A stretch of 64,000 bases of DNA from a virus. The translations under genes and the position numbers were made by a program. Where the stretch lies: positions 1 to 64,000 of the IMG/VR virus record IMGVR_UViG_3300033153_010718; one strand, given 5' to 3'. Below are positions 47,024 to 55,223 of the stretch, one piece after another; the stretch's first letter is position 1, and each line of letters begins with the position of its first letter. A model generated the notes under the pieces. The model searched no databases and was not told where the DNA came from. It saw nothing but the letters and a program-made list of their open reading frames with translations.

Positions 47024-47325
47024 GTCTGCTCGGAACCAAAGACAAACGAGAGGGACTGTGGAAGTGGGCGCGCGGGCAGCAGCACAAGCTCAAGAACGAG
47101 CGCGGCAAGCTCGAAGATCGGATCAAGGCCATCGACTTCGACCTGGAGCGCTTCGCGCAGATCGAGTACGCGGCCAAGCCGAACCCGTGCAAGGCGTGCG
47201 ACGGGCTCGGCAAGATCCGTCACTGGATCGCTCAGGATGAGAGCGAGGTCAAGGACTGCCGCACCTGCAGAGGCTCCGGCGAAGGCCCGGATGTGGTGAC
47301 TCAGCTGGGCAAGGTGGTGTCGTGA
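47020..47325 (+). CDS. Tagged protein with DnaJ-type zinc knuckles
   Basis: 101 residues from ATG 47020. A helical first half, then C-K-A-C-D-G-L-G-K and C-R-T-C-R-G-S-G-E, two copies of the C-x-x-C-x-G-x-G repeat of DnaJ. Ends P-D-V-V-T-Q-L-G-K-V-V. Confidence 0.68.
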   Translation: MSLLGTKDKREGLWKWARGQQHKLKNERGKLEDRIKAIDFDLERFAQIEYAAKPNPCKACDGLGKIRHWIAQDESEVKDCRTCRGSGEGPDVVTQLGKVVS

Positions 47326-47606
47326 ACCACGACCCCGGCCTGTGGGGACCGCCGATGCCCTTCTACGAGGCGGTCGGGTTAAGCCGGGATGGCGTAGCCG
47401 GCCTGTTCGATGAGCTGCCCGACGACTACCCCGAGGATGCCCCGGGCACCGTGCTGAACGTCACGCTCCACGAGGGCGAGCCGCGCGCGATCAACGGCAA
47501 CCACTACCAAGCCCTGTGGCTCGACGAGCACGTCCGCGAGTGCAAGGACTGGCGCGCCTTTCACCCCAAGGATGCCGTAACCCGGCTCGGCGAGGCAGCA
47601 CCATGA
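47322..47606 (+). CDS. Small tagged protein
   Basis: 94 residues, GTG start. Acidic, with H-Y-Q-A-L-W-L-D-E-H; ends K-D-A-V-T-R-L-G-E-A-A. Confidence 0.65.
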   Translation: MNHDPGLWGPPMPFYEAVGLSRDGVAGLFDELPDDYPEDAPGTVLNVTLHEGEPRAINGNHYQALWLDEHVRECKDWRAFHPKDAVTRLGEAAP

Positions 47607-48031
47607 AGCGCGGCGATCTGGTCCGGGTCAGGCAGGACTGTGGCTTCACCAACGACGGGTTCTTCAGGCGCGGTCAGACCGGCAGGCTCGTGACGACCCC
47701 CGAGGAAGTTTGCGTTGACTGGCACAAGGGCCACTTCGAGACGAGCTGCCAGGTCCGCTTCGGCCCAGGCGACACCGCCACGATCGACAAGGACGATCTG
47801 GAGCCGATCGACGACGTCGTCTCGGCGCTCGCGCAGCTCGGGCACTTCCTGCCGACCGACGCTGACATCGGCCGCGGCGTGATCTACACCCCGCCGCACG
47901 GCGGACCGTCTGAGGACGGCGCGATCACCGGCTTCAACGATCAGTACGTGTTCGTGCGCTACCAGGACCAGCACCCGAGCGCGTCCGGCAAGGCCACGCT
48001 CCACGCGGATCTGAGGTGGCTGTCCCAATGA
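47603..48031 (+). CDS. Beta-barrel protein with internal tag motif
   Basis: 142 residues from ATG 47603. M-K-R-G-D-L-V-R-V-R begins a first barrel; I-D-D-V-V-S-A-L-A-Q-L-G lies at its end, followed by a second beta-rich segment. It looks like a tagged barrel with an extra domain added. Confidence 0.65.
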   Translation: MKRGDLVRVRQDCGFTNDGFFRRGQTGRLVTTPEEVCVDWHKGHFETSCQVRFGPGDTATIDKDDLEPIDDVVSALAQLGHFLPTDADIGRGVIYTPPHGGPSEDGAITGFNDQYVFVRYQDQHPSASGKATLHADLRWLSQ

Positions 48032-48276
48032 AATACGAAGGCCCGCCCTACTACGTCGGCGACATAGTGAACTGGCTCGGCTGGAAGAACAAACTCAACG
48101 GCTTCCCGCGCGTGCGCCGCGGGCACGTGTGGCGCATCAAACCGGCGCGATCGATGCACGGTCCGACGCTCTACGTGCGCGCACTAGACGGGTTCGGCAA
48201 CGCGACGCTGCTGCCCGGCCTGCACGGCGTCAGCAAGGTCTCGGCCGTGGACGCGCTCGCGGAGCTGGGACGATGA
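48028..48276 (+). CDS. Small tagged protein
   Basis: 82 residues from ATG 48028 (ATGA). Y-Y-V-G-D-I-V-N-W barrel-like start, basic middle; ends V-S-A-V-D-A-L-A-E-L-G. Confidence 0.67.
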   Translation: MKYEGPPYYVGDIVNWLGWKNKLNGFPRVRRGHVWRIKPARSMHGPTLYVRALDGFGNATLLPGLHGVSKVSAVDALAELGR

Positions 48277-48407
48277 CCGTCGTAGACACGCTGCTCGCGA
48301 TCATCGCCGCCACGCAGTCCGGCATTGAGACCATGCCCATCGCGCGGGCGCTTCGCCAAGCGGCGATCCGGCGTCTGGCAGAGGAGCTGGCGAATGAAAC
48401 TCCCTGA
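48273..48407 (+). CDS. 44-residue helical peptide
   Basis: From ATG 48273 (ATGA). M-T-V-V-D-T-L-L-A-I-I then two amphipathic helices. V-V-D-T-L-L-A-I-I is tag-like, so this may be a tag-derived peptide. Tightly packed between coding genes. Confidence 0.52.
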   Translation: MTVVDTLLAIIAATQSGIETMPIARALRQAAIRRLAEELANETP

Positions 48408-48636
48408 CCTCAAGCCTGGCGATTGGCTGCGGTGCACGCTGCCCGAACTCACCTCGATCTACGGCACCTACTGCCGGGTCATTCGCCTGCCGGACCCGGT
48501 CGCGCGGCGGGGAGCGTTCGTCGCGTTCCCGCCCATGCGCGAGGGCTGGAAGCCTTACCGCACTGCGCTGGACGACGGGCATTGGGTAAGACCCGACGAC
48601 GCCGTGACGCTGCTGGGATGGGTCGCCGCACGATGA
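48394..48636 (+). CDS. Small beta-barrel tagged protein
   Basis: 80 residues from ATG 48394. L-K-P-G-D-W-L-R-C; ends D-D-A-V-T-L-L-G-W-V-A. Confidence 0.67.
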   Translation: MKLPDLKPGDWLRCTLPELTSIYGTYCRVIRLPDPVARRGAFVAFPPMREGWKPYRTALDDGHWVRPDDAVTLLGWVAAR

Positions 48637-49082
48637 AGACCGTCGAGCGCGTCCTCTGTCTCTTCGGTCACCACGACTGGCACGTGGACAAAGAGGAAGA
48701 CCGGTTCGACCCCGACCACTTCGCCGACAACCACGACAGCCCCAACTGGTGGGGTATTGTCGGTGTCGGCGTTGCGGTGTTGCTCGCCTTCGTCGGCCTG
48801 ATCGGGACCATCGTCATTGTGGCCAAGCCCGCCGACGGCCCGCACAACCTCTTCCTCGGGTTCCTCGTGCTCGGCGCCGTCTGGGGCTGGGTCGCCTCGT
48901 TCATCTACCGCCACAGGAAACGGCGCGACGCCGTCTGCATTCGGTGCGGCAAGAAGCGCATGGAGTTCACCGACCGTCAGCAGCAGTTGAAGAACGCAAA
49001 GCTGTTCTTCACAAGCCTGCGCGAAGTGGAGGATTGGGACGACGATGACGCCCGCCAGAGGCCACCGAAGGTGAAGGCGTGA
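48633..49082 (+). CDS. Membrane protein with two transmembrane segments
   Basis: 149 residues from ATG 48633. Two hydrophobic stretches, W-W-G-I-V-G-V-G-V-A-V-L-L-A-F-V near residue 40 and L-F-L-G-F-L-V-L-G-A-V-W near 75, a C-I-R-C pair after them and an acidic tail. Likely inner membrane, unknown role. Confidence 0.68.
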   Translation: MKTVERVLCLFGHHDWHVDKEEDRFDPDHFADNHDSPNWWGIVGVGVAVLLAFVGLIGTIVIVAKPADGPHNLFLGFLVLGAVWGWVASFIYRHRKRRDAVCIRCGKKRMEFTDRQQQLKNAKLFFTSLREVEDWDDDDARQRPPKVKA

Positions 49083-49558
49083 ACAAGACCAAGGTACGCC
49101 TCTTCGCGGACTGGTCCCGTCCCAACAACAACAACGGGGTCGGATTCGCCGCCATCGGACGGCCCAATCCCGGCGGCGTCGAGTTCCACATCGACTTCGC
49201 GGACTGGACCCGTAGCGACGACAAGATCTCGATCGGTTTCACCATCATTCAGGAGCCCGTCAACGAGCCCAGCGACGACCTGTTCATCGTGAAGCTCGTC
49301 ATCCCGGACGACCCCGAGGAGGACGGCGCGGTGAACCAGCTGGGCGAGCTGGCCGGCGGTAACGCCTGGCACCGGGTCCAACGCGTGATCGGGCAGCAGG
49401 CTCCCGGCGGCTCCAAGCTCGAACGCGGCGTGCTCTACAACGTGATGCCCAACGTGCAGTGCATCGTCGAGCTGGACCCGCGCGGTCTCATCGAAACCGG
49501 CGTAGCCGATGGAGGGCTCACGATCATCCCGACCGTCTACAAGGTCGTGGAGCCGTGA
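49079..49558 (+). CDS. Unidentified protein with internal tag motif
   Basis: 159 residues, GTG start. N-terminal beta-rich half ending in D-G-A-V-N-Q-L-G-E-L-A near residue 82, then a second beta-rich half. Confidence 0.63.
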   Translation: MNKTKVRLFADWSRPNNNNGVGFAAIGRPNPGGVEFHIDFADWTRSDDKISIGFTIIQEPVNEPSDDLFIVKLVIPDDPEEDGAVNQLGELAGGNAWHRVQRVIGQQAPGGSKLERGVLYNVMPNVQCIVELDPRGLIETGVADGGLTIIPTVYKVVEP

Positions 49559-49818
49559 AGCGCTACAAGCTGGCCGCGGGACTGCTCAAGCTCACCAGCG
49601 CCCTCGCCCGCGCCCTGCCAAAGAAGTGGTCGCTGACCATCCTCAACGGCCAGGTCTACGCCTACAAGGACGACCAGTACTGGGTCTACCTGGACGACCC
49701 CGTCTCCAGGCTGGCGAGCGTCCTCGACGAATCGTCGCGGGCCGGCGCGCCGGACATCACGCACCTACCCGACAGGGGCGCCTGGCGCCGGGCCGAGTCG
49801 CTGCCGGAACGGCGATGA
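49555..49818 (+). CDS. Small tagged protein
   Basis: 87 residues from GTG 49555. Basic amphipathic N terminus, then Y-W-V-Y-L-D-D-P-V-S-R-L-A-S-V-L, a tag variant, and a charged end. Confidence 0.63.
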   Translation: MKRYKLAAGLLKLTSALARALPKKWSLTILNGQVYAYKDDQYWVYLDDPVSRLASVLDESSRAGAPDITHLPDRGAWRRAESLPERR

Positions 49819-50198
49819 TCTGCAAGTGGTGCAAGCGCAACCGCGCGCCCGCAAAGAGCGGCGGGCTGGGCTGCGCGGCATGTTTGCGCCAACGCGGGCG
49901 CCACCCGCGCTGTGCGCTATGCGACGGCCCAACCTACGGCACCGCCCCCGATCCGCGCTATCGGTTCTGCCCAACCTGCTCGCCGCGGAAACCAGCCCGT
50001 GCCCCCAGAGCCGACGAAATCGCCATCGTCCTGGTCAATCCGGTCGGCGAGGAGCGCGAAGTCTACCGCACCAGGAAAAGCACGCTCCCAACCCATTTCC
50101 GCGACGGCGCGCTGGTTCGCAACAAGTCGGTCTCCGGGCTTACCCCGCAGGTACTCGACACGACTTGGCAAGCCTGGGCCACAGCGCGAGCGCTTTGA
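49815..50198 (+). CDS. Multi-zinc protein
   Basis: 127 residues from ATG 49815. C-K-W-C, C-A-A-C, C-A-L-C and C-P-T-C give four Cys pairs in the first 60 residues, then a beta-rich basic part. Probable nucleic-acid binding. Confidence 0.66.
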   Translation: MICKWCKRNRAPAKSGGLGCAACLRQRGRHPRCALCDGPTYGTAPDPRYRFCPTCSPRKPARAPRADEIAIVLVNPVGEEREVYRTRKSTLPTHFRDGALVRNKSVSGLTPQVLDTTWQAWATARAL

Positions 50199-50221
50199 TA
50201 GCCTGGGGACAGGAGGGCGCC

Positions 50222-50422
50222 ATGAACACCATCAGGCTATACACGCGCGACGGCCGCATGGTCACCGAGGTCCAGGTACCGCCGTGGAATTCCGCGCCCG
50301 AGGTCTACGTGTGGGGCGAGCGAATCTTCGTCCTGCACACCAATGGCCGTTACGAAGAGGCGGCCGGCGTCTTCTTCATCCCGCCACAGATCGCCGAGCC
50401 CGACGCGCCGACACCGGGGTAG
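50222..50422 (+). CDS. Unidentified small protein
   Basis: 66 residues from ATG 50222 after GGACAGGAGG. Beta-rich, ends with a Pro/Asp tail. Function unknown. Confidence 0.62.
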   Translation: MNTIRLYTRDGRMVTEVQVPPWNSAPEVYVWGERIFVLHTNGRYEEAAGVFFIPPQIAEPDAPTPG

Positions 50423-50425
50423 AAC
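50416..50425 (+). promoter_or_regulatory. GGGGTAGAAC element
   Basis: About 21 bases before ATG 50447, with CCAGGAGG between; at the end of the preceding gene. Confidence 0.5.
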
Positions 50426-50446
50426 CAGAGGGCCAGGAGGAACACC

Positions 50447-50737
50447 ATGGCCCTGACGCCTAAAGAGCTGCTCAAGCCGGACCCCGAGCAGGTAGAACTG
50501 CTGAAGACGATCGAAACGCTCATCGACTGCAAGCTGAGCACGTACGAGATGGAGCAGGGCAAGGTGCTCTCGTTTTCCTTCGAGGACGTGAAGCCTCGCG
50601 CAAACCCGGCCACCATCAAAGCGCTCAAGCGGCTCTACACGAAGGCCGGCTGGCGCGACGTTCAGATCAACACCACGCACAGCATCATCACCATGACCTG
50701 TCCGCGTTACCGGGGCGGCCGTGGCCCCTGCGTCTGA
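50447..50737 (+). CDS. Unidentified small helical protein
   Basis: 96 residues. Helical, ends with beta strand and C-P-R-Y-R-G-G-R-G-P-C. No family recognised. Confidence 0.62.
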   Translation: MALTPKELLKPDPEQVELLKTIETLIDCKLSTYEMEQGKVLSFSFEDVKPRANPATIKALKRLYTKAGWRDVQINTTHSIITMTCPRYRGGRGPCV

Positions 50738-51050
50738 GCCCAAGTTCAAGATCGGCGACCGCGCCACGGCTTTTGGCCATATCGGGACCGTTGTCGCCGT
50801 CGGCTGGACGCCAATGGCCGAGCCAACCGCCGTCTACCGGTTGAAGCTGGAGTACGAGAACCCGTGGGCGACGGACCCGTGGCCGCGCCCGATCAGCAGC
50901 GGTCCGTACGGCGAGACCGTGCTCCCTGGTCTGCTAAAGAACGGCGAGCGCGACTTTCACGAGACGTATCTCACAGCCTACGGCTCTGCCGTAGACCGAC
51001 TCGGCGATCTCGTCCGGCCGGGGCAAGACCTGGGTAGAACAAGGGCATGA
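50721..51050 (+). CDS. Beta-barrel tagged protein
   Basis: 109 residues, GTG start. F-K-I-G-D-R-A-T-A-F and G-T-V-V-A-V; G-S-A-V-D-R-L-G-D-L-V then P-G-Q-D-L-G-R-T-R-A, the latter encoded by a GGGTAGAAC element. Confidence 0.67.
   Translation: MAPASEPKFKIGDRATAFGHIGTVVAVGWTPMAEPTAVYRLKLEYENPWATDPWPRPISSGPYGETVLPGLLKNGERDFHETYLTAYGSAVDRLGDLVRPGQDLGRTRA
51032..51040 (+). promoter_or_regulatory. GGGTAGAAC element
   Basis: Six bases before ATG 51047 and inside the end of the upstream gene. Confidence 0.48.
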
Positions 51051-51427
51051 TCCACGAGCCGCACCGACACCGGGTCCGCTTCAAGAAGGTCAAGCACACC
51101 GGCAGCCACCAGGACTACCGGATCCTGCTGAACGACACGCACGTCGGCAACATCCGCGCCGGGTTCAAGAACGCGCGCGGGCGTGGGCGCACCAAGAACT
51201 GGACAGCGCGCAGCGATGTAGAGGGCGTCGAGATCACCGTCCGCGGCGCCGGACCGCGCTGGTCCATCGCGCAGAAGCTCATCCGGTGCCTGAGCGAGCT
51301 GGGCGCGTTCCGCGCCTACCCGCCGCCCAAGTTCATGCAGACGACGCGGGATGTCGGCGCCGACGAGAAACCGCAGCGGACACCGGTCTCGGCCGACTAC
51401 CTGGCCAAGTGCAAAGCGAGGCGCTAA
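51047..51427 (+). CDS. Unidentified basic protein
   Basis: 126 residues, ATG overlapping the previous stop. Basic N terminus (H-R-H-R-V-R-F-K-K-V-K), alpha/beta body. Function unknown. Confidence 0.62.
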   Translation: MIHEPHRHRVRFKKVKHTGSHQDYRILLNDTHVGNIRAGFKNARGRGRTKNWTARSDVEGVEITVRGAGPRWSIAQKLIRCLSELGAFRAYPPPKFMQTTRDVGADEKPQRTPVSADYLAKCKARR

Positions 51428-52050
51428 TGAGCTTCCAGCTGGAGATCGAAGCCTGGTTCGAGCATACCGATTTCGACGTCGTCGCCCCGCTCATCAGCTC
51501 GGGCTCGGAGTTCCACATCGACGTGAACGTCCGCACCGAGTTCCGCGGCGAGCACAACATCAAGCTCCAGCTCAACGAGACGAACGCGCGCGCCTTGCGC
51601 GACGATCTGACCGAAGCGCTCAAGAAGTGCTACTACGAGCACGAGCGGGTGCACAGCGAGGAGCCGCCGCTCGTAGACCGGTCGCCGCAGAAGGCTGACG
51701 GTCTCGTTCAGCGGAATCCGGGCCCCGGCCCTGGCACCAGCTGCAGAATGCTGCCCTGGCACCAAGAGGCCCACTCGCTCGGCTCGACGTGCCCGTCTTG
51801 CGGGGGCAGCCATTGGGATACGGAGGAGGCCGACATCGCCTGCAGTACCCCGAGCTGCGGAAACGCGCGGGCTCCTGGCGGCGGCTACTGCCGGATCTGC
51901 ATAGCGGACGCCGAGGCGCGCCGCGCGCCGCCGGCCGATGGCCTGCCGCAGTGCTTCCGGCACCCGGAGTTCGGCGCAGGCGACTGCCCGCTCTGCGATG
52001 TCGGAGAACCGCCCAGCGACGGCGACACCGCCCCGGACGTCCCGTTTTGA
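51427..52050 (+). CDS. Protein with several zinc motifs
   Basis: 207 residues from ATG 51427. The first half is beta-rich with F-H-I-D-V-N-V-R-T-E-F; the second has C-P-S-C, C-R-I-C and C-P-L-C pairs. Function unknown. Confidence 0.63.
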   Translation: MSFQLEIEAWFEHTDFDVVAPLISSGSEFHIDVNVRTEFRGEHNIKLQLNETNARALRDDLTEALKKCYYEHERVHSEEPPLVDRSPQKADGLVQRNPGPGPGTSCRMLPWHQEAHSLGSTCPSCGGSHWDTEEADIACSTPSCGNARAPGGGYCRICIADAEARRAPPADGLPQCFRHPEFGAGDCPLCDVGEPPSDGDTAPDVPF

Positions 52051-52247
52051 TCACCGCAATCATCGTCTGGCTAATCCTGCTCACCATCGCGTGGATGGTC
52101 CTCTTCTGCTGGGTAATCTCGGGCTTCGCCCGGTGCCTCGGCGTCCACCGCGAGGTGCGCATAGTGCGCGAAGACCTGCTCGAACTGGCCAAGCTCTGCG
52201 CCGAAACGGACGCGGGGTGCGGCGGAAAGAAGTGTGGCGATGTCTGA
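52047..52247 (+). CDS. Small single-pass membrane protein
   Basis: 66 residues from TTG 52047 (TTGA overlap). The first 28 residues are hydrophobic (I-I-V-W-L-I-L-L-T-I-A-W-M-V-L), then a charged helix. Likely an inner-membrane anchor. Confidence 0.6.
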   Translation: MITAIIVWLILLTIAWMVLFCWVISGFARCLGVHREVRIVREDLLELAKLCAETDAGCGGKKCGDV

Positions 52248-52545
52248 CCTCGATCAACACGATCTCCAAGTAGGCAGGTGCCTTCTCCATCCGCAGCAGC
52301 AGGCGCACGGCTGCCCGGAGTGCGCCAGGATGCGCGCCTACCCGGTCACGCCCTGCCCGCGATGTAAGCAGCCCATGCTGCAACCGTGGGACGGCATCTG
52401 CACCCGCTGCCACAAGATGCAGGACAAGCAAAAGCGCCTCAACTACGACAGGCGCTACCGCGATCTGGTCTGGAAGAACCGAGACGTGATCGACTTTGCC
52501 GGCTACGAGGACATCCGCGCCGATCTCAAGGAAGCTCGCGGATGA
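52240..52545 (+). CDS. Zinc ribbon protein
   Basis: 101 residues from ATG 52240. C-P-E-C and C-P-R-C ... C-T-R-C-H form zinc pairs, followed by a basic helix. No family recognised. Confidence 0.63.
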   Translation: MSDLDQHDLQVGRCLLHPQQQAHGCPECARMRAYPVTPCPRCKQPMLQPWDGICTRCHKMQDKQKRLNYDRRYRDLVWKNRDVIDFAGYEDIRADLKEARG

Positions 52546-52643
52546 GGCGCTTCCGGTTCGACTGGGACAGCGACAACTGCGGCGACAACAACGGCCACTG
52601 CGAGTGCAACCCGCCCTGGGCCGCCTACAGGATCAAGGCATGA
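52542..52643 (+). CDS. 33-residue acidic peptide
   Basis: From ATG 52542, overlapping both neighbours by 4 bases. F-D-W-D-S-D-N-C-G-D-N-N-G-H-C-E-C; possibly metal-binding. Accepted only because of the gene fit. Confidence 0.45.
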   Translation: MRRFRFDWDSDNCGDNNGHCECNPPWAAYRIKA

Positions 52644-53617
52644 GCTTCGTGCTGCAAGGCATCGACTTCGGGCCAGTCCACTGCGCCTCGGGCGCCCAGG
52701 GCTGGTTCGGCGAGGGCTACTGGTTCCACCGGTGGGTTCCCGGCCTCGACTGGACGAACTGCGCATTCGTCGCCAAGACGACGACCCTCGCCGCGTGCGC
52801 GGGGAACATGCCGCTCGCGCACGTGCCGCCGCCCTCGCGCTACTACGAGCCGCGGGAGCTGTTCCCCAAGTGCATCGTGGTCAAGCTCCTCCGCGGCGTC
52901 ATCCTCAATTCCGTGGGCCTGTCTGGACCCGGAGCGTACGCCCTGTTCGAGACGGGGCGGTGGCAGAAGCGCACCGAACCGTTCTTCCTGAGCTTCATGT
53001 CCGTCGCCGATTCGGCTGAGGAGCGCTACAACGAGGCCGCCGCGTTCGCCATAATGCTGGAGATCCGCCGCCCTTGGTTCGCGGCCCCGTTCGGGCTCCA
53101 GGTCAACCTCTCCTGTCCCAACGCCGGCCATGCGCCAGCTGAGATCGCGGCCGAGGCCGAGAGCATCCTCGGCGTCTTCCAGCAGCTCCGCGCGTCCGGC
53201 GTCCCCATCGTTCCCAAGTTCAACGTGCTGTCCTCGCCAGACGCCGTGCAGCGCCTCCAAGGACTCTGCGATGCGGTCTGCGTGAGCAACACGATCCCGT
53301 GGGGCATGCTGCCCGAACGGATCCGCTGGTCGAGCCTCTTTCCGGGAAGTCAGATCTTCGGCTCGCCGCTCGCGCACCTGGGCGGCGGCGGGCTCTCCGG
53401 CCGTCCGCTGCTACCGCTCGTTGCCGAGTGGGTGCGGGAAGCCAAGCGGGCCGGCCTTGTAGTCCCGGTCAGCGCTGGCGGCGGCATTCTGCACCCGATG
53501 GACGTGGACTTCCTGGTCAACGCTGGCGCCGACAGCGTCTTCCTGGGGTCGATCGCGATGCTGCGCGGCTGGAGACTGTCGCGAACGATCCAACGCGCAC
53601 ACGAAAGGTTGACATGA
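52640..53617 (+). CDS. Dihydroorotate dehydrogenase-like TIM-barrel protein
   Basis: 325 residues from ATG 52640. V-N-L-S-C-P-N-A-G, P-K-F-N-V, C-V-S-N-T-I-P-W, G-G-G-L-S-G-R-P-L-L-P and the closing S-A-G-G-G-I ... L-V-N-A-G-A-D-S-V-F-L-G-S match the FMN-binding order of the DHODH family. The protein is slightly short and has an unusual N terminus, so it may have a changed substrate. It would act in pyrimidine metabolism if active. Confidence 0.72.
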   Translation: MSFVLQGIDFGPVHCASGAQGWFGEGYWFHRWVPGLDWTNCAFVAKTTTLAACAGNMPLAHVPPPSRYYEPRELFPKCIVVKLLRGVILNSVGLSGPGAYALFETGRWQKRTEPFFLSFMSVADSAEERYNEAAAFAIMLEIRRPWFAAPFGLQVNLSCPNAGHAPAEIAAEAESILGVFQQLRASGVPIVPKFNVLSSPDAVQRLQGLCDAVCVSNTIPWGMLPERIRWSSLFPGSQIFGSPLAHLGGGGLSGRPLLPLVAEWVREAKRAGLVVPVSAGGGILHPMDVDFLVNAGADSVFLGSIAMLRGWRLSRTIQRAHERLT

Positions 53618-53838
53618 GTCTCAAGAGACACGAGCTGTCCGTGATCGCCGACCTCCTGGAGTTCGCGTCCGGCGACTTCTGCTCGAAGGGCTGTTCCGAC
53701 TACCTCATCGAGTCGAAAGCCGAGAAGCTGGTGGCCCGCGACATGGGCCAGGCCGGCGAGGACATCCTGCTCGGCGAGGACATCGCCGATCACCTGGAGA
53801 AGCGGGTCAGGCGGGAGCTGAAGAAGGCGAAGACATGA
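53614..53838 (+). CDS. Unidentified small protein
   Basis: 74 residues from ATG 53614. Helical, acidic, with two Cys (C-S-K-G-C), ending in Lys. Function unknown. Confidence 0.6.
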   Translation: MSLKRHELSVIADLLEFASGDFCSKGCSDYLIESKAEKLVARDMGQAGEDILLGEDIADHLEKRVRRELKKAKT

Positions 53839-53993
53839 ACGGCTCCAATCTGCGGCACTGGCTCGGCGACCTGAACAACGAATTCATGCCGGTCGTCGTG
53901 CGCGTCGGCGACAAGAACATCGCGGTCGTGGACGCCAAGGAAGAGGGCGGGAAGATCATCCTGCTCGTCAAGCCGGAGGACCCCGATGCCTGA
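53835..53993 (+). CDS. 52-residue beta-rich protein
   Basis: From ATG 53835. W-L-G-D-L-N-N-E-F then strands V-V-V-R-V and I-I-L-L-V. Not named by any family I know; overlaps the next start. Confidence 0.55.
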   Translation: MNGSNLRHWLGDLNNEFMPVVVRVGDKNIAVVDAKEEGGKIILLVKPEDPDA

Positions 53994-54312
53994 CCCCGAC
54001 GGACTGCCCCCCGAGCTGCTCGCCCAAATCGAGGCCAACTGCGAGGCCGAGACCGTGATCCACAGGATTCGCGTCATCCTGGGCAGTACGACCCGCCCGG
54101 GGTGCTTCGGCGGCCTGCCCGCCCCCGGCATGGACTACTCCGAGGCCCTGGCGAAGATCCGAGCCCTCTTCCCGGCCGCCCGCACCCCGCTTGAGGCTTA
54201 CCTGCGGCGCGCGCTCCTGCCGGGCAAGTGCGCGGAGTGCGGCGAGGAGCGCTTCAGGACAGCCGAAGGCGCGATCTGTGCCCTCGGGCACGAGGACACC
54301 GGACCGACGTGA
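53986..54312 (+). CDS. Small protein with C-terminal zinc pair
   Basis: 108 residues. Helical N terminus; C-A-E-C-G-E-E near the end with another Cys. Unknown function. Confidence 0.62.
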   Translation: MPDPDGLPPELLAQIEANCEAETVIHRIRVILGSTTRPGCFGGLPAPGMDYSEALAKIRALFPAARTPLEAYLRRALLPGKCAECGEERFRTAEGAICALGHEDTGPT

Positions 54313-54971
54313 GCGACGACGAGCTGCGCGAGGCCGAGCGTCACCGCAACGACAACCAGGCGCGGTACCTCAAGGCTCGCCTCCGCGCCGGCACCCTGAC
54401 GCGCGGCCAGCTGGCCATCGCCGCCTACGTCGGCCACGAGCCCGCGGGCGAGGTCATCGGCGAGATGCCGGACCGGTCGCTGCCGCAGAGCGCCACCAAG
54501 TGGCATCCGACCTCGCGCTTCCACGCGTTCGTGAAAGACCTTCCCGCGCCGGCAGCGCTGACCGCCGCCATCGCCGCGGCGCGCGCCGTCCAGCTCGCGA
54601 CCTGCTTCGAGCACCGGCGCGACTGCACGCGCTCGCGCTGCGTCCCGATCCGCGCCGTCATCGATGCCGCAACGCGTTATCGCGACGACCAGACGGACGA
54701 TGCCCAGACCGAGTGGGACACGGTGTGCACGGACATCGGCAACGACATGGCCCTGTGGCTGCCCGTGCCCTATTGCACCGAGAAGCTCTACCGGGCGAAC
54801 GTCCTGACGGCCTGCGATGAGGCCGGGGTCTACCCGGTCCGCCGCGAGGTGTGCCGCCAGATCATCGAGTGGGTGCTGGGTGACCCCGGACCGTGCCGCC
54901 AGGCGGTCAGGTGGGCGCTGCATGGTGTCCCTGAGCCACACACGGCCGTCAGGAGCGACGATCCTGTCTAA
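54309..54971 (+). CDS. Unidentified helical protein, last plus-strand gene
   Basis: 220 residues from GTG 54309. Charged helices and three scattered Cys clusters (C-F-E-H-R-R-D-C-T-R-S-R-C). Its stop meets the convergent minus-strand gene. Confidence 0.64.
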   Translation: MSDDELREAERHRNDNQARYLKARLRAGTLTRGQLAIAAYVGHEPAGEVIGEMPDRSLPQSATKWHPTSRFHAFVKDLPAPAALTAAIAAARAVQLATCFEHRRDCTRSRCVPIRAVIDAATRYRDDQTDDAQTEWDTVCTDIGNDMALWLPVPYCTEKLYRANVLTACDEAGVYPVRREVCRQIIEWVLGDPGPCRQAVRWALHGVPEPHTAVRSDDPV

Positions 54972-55213
54972 GTCGGCCGCCTGACCCCGGTCGGCGGGGT
55001 CAGGGCATCCGATCCCCTAACTCCAGTCGGCGGCGCAGGGGGCTCCAGGGCTCGGCGACGGTACGGAAAGACCAGCAGCTCCTGGATCTCGCCCGGAACA
55101 GCGGACAGGATAATCGAGACGCCTTCCCGGCCGCCCTCGTGGCAGCGCACCACGGCTTCCGCCGGCAGCTTCGAGAGAGTATCACCTTCGTGCGCGCGCC
55201 CGTAGACTTCCAC
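54968..55213 (-). CDS. Unidentified small protein with duplicated PPTGVR tail
   Basis: 81 residues from GTG 55213. The tail repeats P-P-T-G-V-R twice (P-P-T-G-V-R-G-S-D-A-L-T-P-P-T-G-V-R), encoded by a 24-base direct repeat near 54980-55030. Function unknown. Confidence 0.55.
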   Translation of the reverse strand: MEVYGRAHEGDTLSKLPAEAVVRCHEGGREGVSIILSAVPGEIQELLVFPYRRRALEPPAPPTGVRGSDALTPPTGVRRPT

Positions 55214-55223
55214 AGGCCCGATT

